Made by a program: the position numbers and the translations under genes
Assembly (NCBI RefSeq): GCF_900101985.1
Contig: NZ_FNAR01000021.1
Location: 1-47,347 of the forward strand
Reading direction: 5' to 3'
DNA length: 47,347 nucleotides
Source of the DNA: Bhargavaea beijingensis
GTDB lineage: Bacteria > Bacillota > Bacilli > Bacillales_A > Planococcaceae
In this document: in pieces, positions 31,854 to 39,921 of the stretch
How positions within the stretch are numbered: the stretch's first letter is position 1
Layout of the letters: each line of letters begins with the position of its first letter
Notes under the pieces: generated by a model
The model's input: the letters and a program-made list of their open reading frames with translations, nothing else
Told to the model about the DNA's origin: nothing
Databases searched by the model: none

Positions 31854-33800
31854 ATGAACAATGAGCAAACTGCAGTCGTCGATCTGGAGGATGGCGGAGG
31901 ACAGAGAAACTTCCTGGGGATGTGGGCAAAGGTCTTACTGGTTCTTGCGGTCATCTGGACATTCTTCCAATTGTACATGAGCAGTTATGGTGTCATGGAT
32001 GCCATCAAGTTCAGGGCTTGGCATCTGCTGTTCCTGCTCCTGTTCAGTTTCCTTCTCTATCCGGCGAGAAAAGGCATGAAAAGAAAAAAGCCTGCTGTTA
32101 CGGACCTGGTGCTGATTGGGCTTGCCATTTCAGTATTTGCTTATTTCCTTATTACTTATGACACTTTCATCCGTGACCGTTTCGGAGTAAACACAACGCT
32201 GGATTATGTCGCTGGAGGCATCGCGATGCTGCTTCTATTTGAGGCAGCCAGAAGAGTGGTGGGCAATGGGCTGACAATCATTGCAGGGATTTTCCTGTTG
32301 TATAACTTCTTCGGCGGTTTTATTCCGGGTATATTCGGACACACCGGATTTACAGTCGAACGGGTGATCAACGTGATGTTCTGGGGCGGCCAGGGCATCT
32401 TCGGAACTGCACTCGGTGTCTCGGCCACTTACATCTTCGTCTTTGTCATGTTCGGGGCTTTCCTGAAAAACAGCGGATTCTCCGACTTCATCAATGATTT
32501 AGCCTTAACCATTGCGGGACGGTCCTCGGGTGGACCGGCAAAGGTTGCAGTTTTTGCAAGCGGACTGATGGGAATGATGAGCGGCTCTGCGGTCGGTAAC
32601 GTGGTGACTACCGGTACCGTCACGATTCCGCTCATGAAAAAGACCGGCTACTCAAAGAGCTTTGCCGGAGCAGTTGAGGCGGTCGCCTCTACCGGCGGCC
32701 TTCTGGCTCCGCCAATCATGGGAGCTGCGGGCTTCATCATGGCTGAATTCCTCGGCGTTCCGTATACGACCGTCATGCTGGCTGCCATCATCCCGGCAAT
32801 ATTGTATTACGCGTTTCTGTTCATGTCTGTCCACTTCGAAGCTAAAAGGCTTGGCCTGTCTGGGATTGCAAAAGAGAATATCCCAAATGCGGTGAAAGTG
32901 TTGAAGGAAGGCGGACACCTGCTGATTCCGCTGGTTGTGTTGCTGGCGACTCTCATGACTGGAGTTACCCCTTTGTTCGCTGCCATATGGGCACTTGTTT
33001 CCACTGTGCTGGCAAGCTGGCTCAGAAAATCTACCCGGATGAATCTCAGGCTCATCCTCCAGTCGATCGAAGAAGGGGCCAGAGGGGCGGTGAATGTCGG
33101 GATTGCCTGTGCGATTGTAGGGATTGTCATTGGTACCATTACACTGACGAGTGTCGGACTGACACTAGGCAATAACGTGATTGCGATTGCAGGAGGGAGC
33201 GTCTTGTTCGCTGCCCTTCTGACGATGGTCATCAGCGTGTTCCTCGGCATGGGGGTACCAGCCACTGCGGCTTATATTATCGTCGCAATGATTTCTGTGC
33301 CAATTCTGGTCAATATGGGGGTGCCCGCTCTGGCTGCCCACATGTTCGCTTTTTACTATGCGGCTCTTTCTGGAATCACTCCGCCTGTTGCGCTGGCCTC
33401 TTATGCGGCTGCCGGGATTGCGGGGGAAGATCCAACCAAAGTATCTGTGGCATCGCTTCGCTTGGCTGCGGTAGCGTTTATCTTGCCGTTTTTCTTCCTA
33501 TTCAATCCGGTGCTGTTGTTTGATGGACATTCCTACGGGGCTTCCATGATGGCTGGTGCCATGGCATTAATCGGCGGAATCGCTTTGGCATCAGCCGTTT
33601 CCGGCCGGGTCGTTGCAAAGATGGGATGGTTTTCAAGGGTGCTTGTGGGAGCTGGCGGCCTGATGATGATCGATGCGGGAACATTAACAGACCTGATCGG
33701 CATCGCTTTGATCACTGTAGGTATGTTCGGTCAGCTGAAAGTGCTTAAAGAACAAAAAGTCATAAGTCCGATCAAAGTCAACAATGGGGAGGGTGTATGA
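31854..33800 (+). CDS. TRAP transporter permease, fused 4TM/12TM (TAXI type)
   Basis: 648 residues from ATG 31854; AGGAGAGG (31838-31845) is eight bases before, which rules out GTG 31845. The N-terminal part (about 1-190) is the DctQ-like small subunit plus linker, the rest the DctM-like large subunit with FGAFLKNSGFSDFINDLALT, AGRSSGGPAKVAVFASGLMG, SGSAVGNVVTTGTVTIPLMK and AVEAVASTGGLLAPPIMGAA. A second repeat shows FLGMGVPATAAYIIVAMISV and ALSGITPPVALASYAAAGIA. Na+-driven uptake with the TAXI lipoprotein. Confidence 0.94.
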   Translation: MNNEQTAVVDLEDGGGQRNFLGMWAKVLLVLAVIWTFFQLYMSSYGVMDAIKFRAWHLLFLLLFSFLLYPARKGMKRKKPAVTDLVLIGLAISVFAYFLITYDTFIRDRFGVNTTLDYVAGGIAMLLLFEAARRVVGNGLTIIAGIFLLYNFFGGFIPGIFGHTGFTVERVINVMFWGGQGIFGTALGVSATYIFVFVMFGAFLKNSGFSDFINDLALTIAGRSSGGPAKVAVFASGLMGMMSGSAVGNVVTTGTVTIPLMKKTGYSKSFAGAVEAVASTGGLLAPPIMGAAGFIMAEFLGVPYTTVMLAAIIPAILYYAFLFMSVHFEAKRLGLSGIAKENIPNAVKVLKEGGHLLIPLVVLLATLMTGVTPLFAAIWALVSTVLASWLRKSTRMNLRLILQSIEEGARGAVNVGIACAIVGIVIGTITLTSVGLTLGNNVIAIAGGSVLFAALLTMVISVFLGMGVPATAAYIIVAMISVPILVNMGVPALAAHMFAFYYAALSGITPPVALASYAAAGIAGEDPTKVSVASLRLAAVAFILPFFFLFNPVLLFDGHSYGASMMAGAMALIGGIALASAVSGRVVAKMGWFSRVLVGAGGLMMIDAGTLTDLIGIALITVGMFGQLKVLKEQKVISPIKVNNGEGV

Positions 33801-34981
33801 TGCAACCGTTGGATGATATACGAGTATTGGATGTATCCCGTGTGTATGCGGCTCCGGCAGGTGCGATGACTCTTGGAGACCTGGGAGCGGATGTGATTCG
33901 CGTTGAACCGCCGGGCGGATCAGACAGCATGAGAGACTGGGGGCCTTTCGTCGAAGGGGAAAGCACCTATTATATGAGTGCAAACCGCAACAAGCGGTCT
34001 GTGACGATTAATCTGAAAGACCCCGAGGGGAAAAGGCTGTTTCTGGACTTGGTGAAGACAGCAGACGTGGTGATCGAGAACTTCAAAACCGGAACGATGG
34101 AAAATCTTGGAGTCGGTTATGAGACGCTGAAAGAGGAAAATCCGGGAATTATCCTTTGCTCGGTGACCGGCTTTGGCCATACCGGACCTCTCAGCCGGAA
34201 TCCGGGATTTGACCCGGTTATCCAGGCGATGAGCGGTCTGATTGATGTAACCGGTCACCCGGACAAGGAAGGAACGAAAGTTGGGATTCCGATTGCAGAT
34301 ATCATCACCTCTTCCTATGTGGTGATCGGGGTGCTTGCAGCGCTCCGGCAGCGTGAGCGGACCGGCGAAGGCCAGGCCATCGACCTATCGCTTTTGGATG
34401 TCCAAATGGCCAGCATGGCGAACGTCGGCAGTGCCTATCTGAACACCGGGATGGTATCAAAGCGGCTCGGTAACCAGCACAATAACGTGACGCCTTATCA
34501 GGTGTTCCAGACCGCAGACGATCCAATCATGATCTGTGCGGGAAATGACGGGCTGTTTGCAAAACTGGCCGATCTTCTTGGCCATCCGGAATGGGCGACT
34601 GATCCACAATACCGGACGAATGCGGATCGGAAAAAGAACGAAAAAGAAATTGTGAGTAACATACAGGAGCTGTTGTACGGGAAGAAATCAGATGAATGGC
34701 TGACCCTCCTGCAAAAAGCAGGTGTGCCTGCCGGAAGGGTGAACACCATTTCCCAGGCGCTGGAGCAGGAGCAGGTGGTGGCGCGTGGCGGGGTAGAGTC
34801 CGTAAAACATCCAAAAGCAGGAGAAATCAAGCTCTTGGCAAGCCCCCTAAGATTCAGTAATCTGGGGATAGAAACCCGGCTGCCGCCGCCTGGGCTCGGA
34901 GAGCATAACGAGGAAGTGTTCGGCGAATTGTACCAATGCGCGACAGATGAGTACAAGGCGGTGGGACAGGGGAAAGGGTAA
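33797..34981 (+). CDS. CaiB/BaiF family III CoA-transferase
   Basis: 394 residues, ATG 33797 overlapping the permease stop (ATG 33800 possible). Family III traits: IRVLDVSRVYAAPAGAMTLG, DLGADVIRVEPPGGSD, NRNKRSVTINLKDPEGKRLF and VIENFKTGTMENLGVGYETL. The catalytic aspartate is Asp139 in NPGFDPVIQAMSGL. These enzymes move CoA from one acyl-CoA to a carboxylate without ATP. It would activate the imported acid for the dehydrogenase pair; no separate CoA ligase is in the operon. Confidence 0.92.
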   Translation: MMQPLDDIRVLDVSRVYAAPAGAMTLGDLGADVIRVEPPGGSDSMRDWGPFVEGESTYYMSANRNKRSVTINLKDPEGKRLFLDLVKTADVVIENFKTGTMENLGVGYETLKEENPGIILCSVTGFGHTGPLSRNPGFDPVIQAMSGLIDVTGHPDKEGTKVGIPIADIITSSYVVIGVLAALRQRERTGEGQAIDLSLLDVQMASMANVGSAYLNTGMVSKRLGNQHNNVTPYQVFQTADDPIMICAGNDGLFAKLADLLGHPEWATDPQYRTNADRKKNEKEIVSNIQELLYGKKSDEWLTLLQKAGVPAGRVNTISQALEQEQVVARGGVESVKHPKAGEIKLLASPLRFSNLGIETRLPPPGLGEHNEEVFGELYQCATDEYKAVGQGKG

Positions 34982-35011
34982 GAAAAGCAGGTTGATTGGA
35001 GAGCGTGCAAT

Positions 35012-35797
35012 ATGGAAAATTTAAAAGATCAAGAGAAAATGAATGCCCATTATTCGATGTCTTCCGTACATCGGGTTATCCAGGTATTGCGTGCTTTTAA
35101 AGGTGGTGATAAGCAACTGTCACTGACCGATATCCATAAACGGACAGGGATCGGCATTTCCAGCTTGCAGCGGATGCTTTGGACGCTTGTGTATGAAGGT
35201 TTCCTAGTGAAAGAAGAAGATACCAAGATGTATTCGTTGGGGCTGGAACTCTTCTTCCTCGGCCGGCTTGTCGAGCAGAGCGATGCGTTCCTATCCATAG
35301 CAATCCCCATAATGGAAAGGCTAAATGAAGAGACGAGTGAAAATGTATCGATCAGTATCATTGAAAATGGTGAGCGAAAGTGTCTTCATAATCTGCCAAG
35401 CCGTCACGAACTTTCGGCTCTTACGTTCATCGGACACACCTCTCCACTCTACGCAGGGGCTTCTGCAAAAGCCCTGCTCGCTTTTCAGAGTGATGATTAC
35501 GTCAGGGACTACCTGGATAGAATCCAGTTTGTCCCCATCACGGACATCACGGTGAATTCCAAGGAACAGCTTCAACAAGATCTCACCCAGATACGGAAGA
35601 AAGGATATGCCATCACCTACGGGGAACGGGTGAAGGGCGCCATGTCCATCTGCGCTCCCATCATGATGGATGACGTCGCCTTCGCTGTTTTTACACTCAC
35701 AATTCCCCGGGCACGTGAAGAAGATTACGATATTGATGAGCTAATAAAGAAAGTTATCGGCGCCGCAAGGGAAATTGAGGCACGTATGAAGAAATAA
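35012..35797 (+). CDS. IclR-family regulator of the dehydrogenase-TRAP operon
   Basis: 261 residues, ATG 35012 with TTGGAGAGCG upstream, 30 bases after the CoA-transferase gene and in the same direction. The winged-helix domain (about 15-80) has SSVHRVIQVLRAFKGGDKQL, DIHKRTGIGISSLQRMLWTL. The C-terminal effector domain (about 95-260) has SENVSISIIENGERKCLHNL and PLYAGASAKALLAF, with the conserved GYAITYGERVKGAMSICAPI. Probably controls its own operon; the effector may be the substrate of the pathway. Confidence 0.9.
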   Translation: MENLKDQEKMNAHYSMSSVHRVIQVLRAFKGGDKQLSLTDIHKRTGIGISSLQRMLWTLVYEGFLVKEEDTKMYSLGLELFFLGRLVEQSDAFLSIAIPIMERLNEETSENVSISIIENGERKCLHNLPSRHELSALTFIGHTSPLYAGASAKALLAFQSDDYVRDYLDRIQFVPITDITVNSKEQLQQDLTQIRKKGYAITYGERVKGAMSICAPIMMDDVAFAVFTLTIPRAREEDYDIDELIKKVIGAAREIEARMKK

Positions 35798-35798
35798 G

Positions 35799-35833
35799 TA
35801 AGGGCTTGGAGGGTATTCTTCCAGGCCTTTTCT
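35799..35833 (+). terminator. Probable terminator after the IclR gene
   Basis: AAGGGCTTGGA and TCCAGGCCTT form an imperfect stem, ending in TTTTC. Confidence 0.6.
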
Positions 35834-36143
35834 TGAATCCTTATTAACATTAATGGTTGTGATAGGCAATTATCAGATTTGTCCAGAAGGGGTGCTGGAT
35901 ATGATATCGCAACAGATCAGTTACCGTAACTCGACTGTTTCGCACTCTACTACGGTGCGTTTTTTGTTTGCTCTCTACATATTTAATAGGGTTTCAAAAA
36001 TGATTAAAAAGAAATAGTGCAATCGCCCCGATTTCAGGAAAGCGCTTTCCGATTCAAGTACTTCTGTATGATAGGCATGTTTTGGCATCTCCGATAAACT
36101 TGTTAGAAAGTACTGATAATTTAACGGGAGAGAAGGGGAGAGC
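35834..36143. promoter_or_regulatory. 310-base intergenic control region
   Basis: It holds no gene. Visible: a 6-base-arm palindrome AGTTACCGTAACT (35919-35931); a terminator-like hairpin CGCAC (35941-35945)/GTGCG (35955-35959) with six T, which closes no visible gene; and a 14-base perfect palindrome GGAAAGCGCTTTCC (36037-36050) that fits the CcpA consensus at 12 of 14 positions, just before the muropeptide operon. No strong -35/-10 pair was found by eye. Confidence 0.5.
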
Positions 36144-37787
36144 ATGCTGAAAGTAACGAAGAAAGCCGGGGTGGCGGCAGTGCTGGCGGGAACGATGGCT
36201 CTCGGTACCGTCTTTGCAGTGCCAGTCGAGGCAGGCGGGGGAGCGGAGAACAAGCAGTGGGACCGGCCGGGGCCGATGTCGCCTGTTTTGCATCCGGGTT
36301 CCGTGAAGGGGGCCGGTATGGTACAGGCTCCGCTGGATTCGATTGATGGGGCAATCGAGAAGAGCATCGCGGACCGGACTTTCCCGGGAGCCGTAGTTTT
36401 GGTGGCGAGGAACGGCCATGTCGTGAAGCATGAGGCTTATGGGCATTCGGCGCTTTACACGGATGACCGGTTCACGGAGATGGACGAGCCTGTCGCGATG
36501 ACGGAGGAGACGATTTTCGACCTGGCCTCCATCAGCAAGATCTTCACGACGACCGCTGCAATGAAGCTGTATGAGCAGGGTCTTTTCTCGCTGGATGATC
36601 CGGTTGCCGATTACATCCCGGAGTTTGCCGACAACGGTAAGGAGGATGTGACGATCCGCCAGTTGATGACGCATACGTCCGGATTCACGGCTTGGGTGCC
36701 TCTGTATAGCCAAGGCAAAAGCCGGGAGGACCGCCTGGATATCGCACACCGTTATCCGCTCGCCAATCCTCCTGGGACCAAGTACACGTACAGCGACCTG
36801 AACATGATCACGCTCGGTTCCCTGGTGGAGCGGCTCTACGGAAAGCGCCTGGACACGTTTATCAAGGATGAGATCACCGGGCCGCTCGGCATGAAGGATA
36901 CGATGTACAATCCGCCGGCTTCCCTTAAGAACCGGATTGCCGCTACCGAATACCAGCCGGCGCTCGGCCGAGGCATCGTGTGGGGCAGTGTCCATGATGA
37001 AAATGCCTGGTCGCTGGACGGTGTGGCGGGGCATGCGGGCGTGTTCTCGACGGCGCCAGATCTCGCCAAGTTCGCGCATATGTTCCTGAACGATGGCCGG
37101 TACGGCGGCAAGCGGATCCTGAAGCCGGAAACGGTCCGCCTGCTTGAGGAAAACCAGATTCCGGGGTTCCCGGGCAATGACCACGGGCTCGGATGGGAGC
37201 TGAACCAAGGCTGGTACATGGACGCACTGGCTGATTCGGGGACTGCAGGACATACCGGCTACACCGGTACGAGCATCGCCGTCAGCAAGAAAAACCAGAC
37301 GATCGCCATCCTGCTGACGAACCGGGTCCATCCTTCCAGGAACACGATTTCCCTGAACACAATCCGGCGGACAGTCGCTCGCCATGTGGCGGATGCTATT
37401 CCGGCGCCGCTTCCGAAGCATGATGAAATGTGGTTTTCCGGCTACGGGGACCAGTTGGAGCGGACGCTGGAATTCAAACTGAGTGGTGATGCCTCCGAGC
37501 TTTCATTTGATTCCTGGCACCGCCTGGAGGACGGATCGGACTTTGGCCGTGTGGAAGTCTCCGCCGACGGGGAGAGATGGACGGAACTTGCGGCACTGAC
37601 CGGCAACGGAGGGGATCTGGAGCGGGTGACGGCCGAACTGCCTGAAGGCACCGGGTTTGTCCGCTTCCGCTATGACACCGACGCGTCCGTGAACGGCCGG
37701 GGCTGGTATGTCGGCAACGTGGAGGCAGACGGGGAAATTGTAGAGCCTGTCGGTGCTTCCGCCGGCTGGGCACTGAGGGATTATTAA
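36144..37787 (+). CDS. amiE: AmiE-like exported serine hydrolase (beta-lactamase fold) with extra C-terminal domain
   Basis: 547 residues, ATG 36144 after AGAAGGGGAGAG. Signal peptide MLKVTKKAGVAAVLAGTMAL followed by GTVFAVPVEA. The penicillin-binding/beta-lactamase fold has Ser129 and Lys132 in FDLASISKIFTTTAAMKL, YTYSDLNMITLG and GHTGYTGTSIAVSKKNQTIA. B. subtilis AmiE (YbbE), an N-acetylmuramyl-L-alanine amidase, has about 440 residues. Here about 105 more follow (from 430), beta-rich with FGRVEVSADGERWTELAAL and FVRFRYDTDASVNGRGWYVG, like the sandwich domain of immune-inhibitor A-type proteins. The next genes are nagZ and namZ homologues, as in B. subtilis ybbEDC. Role: remove peptides from muropeptides. 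Confidence 0.85.
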   Translation: MLKVTKKAGVAAVLAGTMALGTVFAVPVEAGGGAENKQWDRPGPMSPVLHPGSVKGAGMVQAPLDSIDGAIEKSIADRTFPGAVVLVARNGHVVKHEAYGHSALYTDDRFTEMDEPVAMTEETIFDLASISKIFTTTAAMKLYEQGLFSLDDPVADYIPEFADNGKEDVTIRQLMTHTSGFTAWVPLYSQGKSREDRLDIAHRYPLANPPGTKYTYSDLNMITLGSLVERLYGKRLDTFIKDEITGPLGMKDTMYNPPASLKNRIAATEYQPALGRGIVWGSVHDENAWSLDGVAGHAGVFSTAPDLAKFAHMFLNDGRYGGKRILKPETVRLLEENQIPGFPGNDHGLGWELNQGWYMDALADSGTAGHTGYTGTSIAVSKKNQTIAILLTNRVHPSRNTISLNTIRRTVARHVADAIPAPLPKHDEMWFSGYGDQLERTLEFKLSGDASELSFDSWHRLEDGSDFGRVEVSADGERWTELAALTGNGGDLERVTAELPEGTGFVRFRYDTDASVNGRGWYVGNVEADGEIVEPVGASAGWALRDY

Positions 37788-37801
37788 AGGGGGAATGAAG
37801 A

Positions 37802-39907
37802 ATGCCGAGTTTACGGAAAGCGCTGCTGCCGTTTTTGATCGCGGTGCTGATTGCGACGCCCGTTATGACGGGCATGGGCACTGTGAGTGCCGCGGAAGCA
37901 TCGGACATCAACGATCTGGTGATTCTCCAGAACGTGCCGGAGATCGACCATGAAGCTGAAAATGGGGAGCTGCAATTGGATGCACTCCATGTATATCAGG
38001 ACGGACATTTCAAGAAGTCGGGCGAACAGTCTTGGAGCTCTTCCAATCAGAATGTCGCAACAGTGGATGCGGCAGGGAAGGTGACGGCCACCGGTAAACC
38101 CGGAAAAGCGTTTATCCAAGTAACCGACGGAAAGTCTTCCGACCGGATCGCCATCCAGGCGAAGCCGGACCCGGAAGCAAAAGAAGGCAAGGGGAAACCG
38201 CCTGTAAAAATCTCGGTCGTGAAGGAAACGGGTGAGCGGTACAACCTCGTGGACAACGCCATCCGCCAGATGACGATGGAGGAAAAGGTCGGGCAGATGC
38301 TCATGCCGGACTTCCGCAACTGGAATGGGAAAAACGTGACCGAAATGCTTCCGGAAATCGATCGTCTCGTAAAAGACTACCACCTCGGCGGCGTGATTTT
38401 ATTCCGTGAAAACGTCGTGACAACCGAACAGACGACCCGTCTTGCCGACGCCTACCAGGCGGCCTCCGAAAAGTACGGGATGTTCCTGACGATTGACCAG
38501 GAAGGCGGCATCGTGACACGTCTCCAATCGGGAACCGACATGCCGGGCAATATGGCGCTCGGGGCGACCCGTTCAAAGGAACTGGCCTATGACGCCGGAC
38601 GGGTGATCGGCGAAGAGTTGGCGTCTCTCGGCATCAACTTCAACCTGGCGCCGGCGCTCGACGTCAACAATAACCCGGACAACCCGGTGATCGGCGTCCG
38701 TTCCTTTGGCGAGGACCCCAAACTTGTCGCGAATCTCGGCACCTCATATATACAGGGCCTCCAGGATACGGGAACCGCCGCGACGGCGAAGCATTTCCCG
38801 GGCCACGGAGACACGGCAGTTGATTCCCACCTCGGCCTGCCGGAAGTGCCTTATGACAAGGAGCGCTTGATGGAAGTCGAGCTTTATCCCTTCCAGCAGG
38901 CGATGGATCACGGGATCGATGCCATCCTGACGGCGCACGTCACTTTCCCGAAGATTGATGATACCACCGTCATTTCCAAAAAAGACGGCACGGAAATCCA
39001 TCTTCCGGCTACGCTTTCCCACAAAGTGCTGACGGGGCTCATGAGAGAAGAAATGGGTTATGATGGCCTGATCTTCACGGATGCCCTAAACATGAAGGCG
39101 ATCGCCGACCACTTCGGCCCGGTCGACACGGTCATCAAGGCGATTCAGGCAGGCACAGATATCGTGCTGATGCCGGTCGGGCTGGAGCCTGTCGCGGAAG
39201 GTGTTTATGATGCGGTCCGCTCCGGCGAAATCTCCGAAGAGCGCATCGAAGCATCCGTCCGCCGGATCCTGACACTTAAGCTGGAGCGCGGCATCCTCAA
39301 AGAAGAAAATCCGCGGCCGGTGGAAGAAAAGATCGCCAACGCCCTGAAAGTGGTCGGATCGGATGAGCACAAAGCCGTGGAACGCGCGGCGGCCGAACAA
39401 TCCGTGACGCTCTTGAAAAACGAAGAGGTCCTTCCACTTGTACCAAATGCGGATGACCGGATCATCGTCGTCGGCAACACGTATATCGAAGACCTGTACA
39501 ATGCGGTAAAAGAAAAGCATGCCAATACAGTGCTGATCAAAGCAAGCGCGCCGTTGACTGAAGAGCAGCTGGCCCAAGTGGGGGAGGCAAAGGCGGTCAT
39601 CGCGGGCACCGTCACATCCACCGTCGCCCAGCGCTCCGTGACCAGCCCGCAGATGCGGTTGGTCAACCAGCTGATCACGGAAACCGAAACACCGGTGATC
39701 GGTGTCGGCATCCGAAATCCGTATGACATCATGGCGTATCCGGATGCGGATGCCTATCTTGCACAGTACAGCTTCCGGACTGCGAGCTTCAAAGCGACCG
39801 CATCGATCCTTTTCGGCGAAGTCGCGCCGGCCGGAACGCTGCCGGTTACGATCCCGGGTGCTGATGGCAGTGTCCTCTACGGATACGGCCACGGACTGAC
39901 ATACTGA
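37802..39907 (+). CDS. nagZ: NagZ-like exported beta-N-acetylglucosaminidase (GH3) with Ig-like N-terminal domain
   Basis: 701 residues, ATG 37802, ribosome site AAAGGGGGAATG. Signal peptide up to VSAAEA (about residue 33). Residues about 50-120 resemble a bacterial Ig-like (BIG2) domain: GEQSWSSSNQNVATVDAAGK and VTATGKPGKAFIQVTDGKSS. The GH3 domain then shows MEEKVGQMLMPDFRNWNG, LTIDQEGGIVTRLQSGTDMP, GHGDTAVDSHLGLPEVPYD with the acid/base D-S-H at 341-343, and the nucleophile Asp427 in LIFTDALNMKAIADHFG. A second C-terminal domain is present. It trims GlcNAc from MurNAc-containing fragments. B. subtilis NagZ has about 640 residues; the Ig-like part explains the extra length. Confidence 0.9.
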   Translation: MPSLRKALLPFLIAVLIATPVMTGMGTVSAAEASDINDLVILQNVPEIDHEAENGELQLDALHVYQDGHFKKSGEQSWSSSNQNVATVDAAGKVTATGKPGKAFIQVTDGKSSDRIAIQAKPDPEAKEGKGKPPVKISVVKETGERYNLVDNAIRQMTMEEKVGQMLMPDFRNWNGKNVTEMLPEIDRLVKDYHLGGVILFRENVVTTEQTTRLADAYQAASEKYGMFLTIDQEGGIVTRLQSGTDMPGNMALGATRSKELAYDAGRVIGEELASLGINFNLAPALDVNNNPDNPVIGVRSFGEDPKLVANLGTSYIQGLQDTGTAATAKHFPGHGDTAVDSHLGLPEVPYDKERLMEVELYPFQQAMDHGIDAILTAHVTFPKIDDTTVISKKDGTEIHLPATLSHKVLTGLMREEMGYDGLIFTDALNMKAIADHFGPVDTVIKAIQAGTDIVLMPVGLEPVAEGVYDAVRSGEISEERIEASVRRILTLKLERGILKEENPRPVEEKIANALKVVGSDEHKAVERAAAEQSVTLLKNEEVLPLVPNADDRIIVVGNTYIEDLYNAVKEKHANTVLIKASAPLTEEQLAQVGEAKAVIAGTVTSTVAQRSVTSPQMRLVNQLITETETPVIGVGIRNPYDIMAYPDADAYLAQYSFRTASFKATASILFGEVAPAGTLPVTIPGADGSVLYGYGHGLTY

Positions 39908-39921
39908 GGAGGGAGAACTCA

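Noticed and set aside
36054-37421. 455-codon minus-strand frame
   Set aside because: Antisense to the AmiE-like gene; no ribosome site and no recognisable domain.
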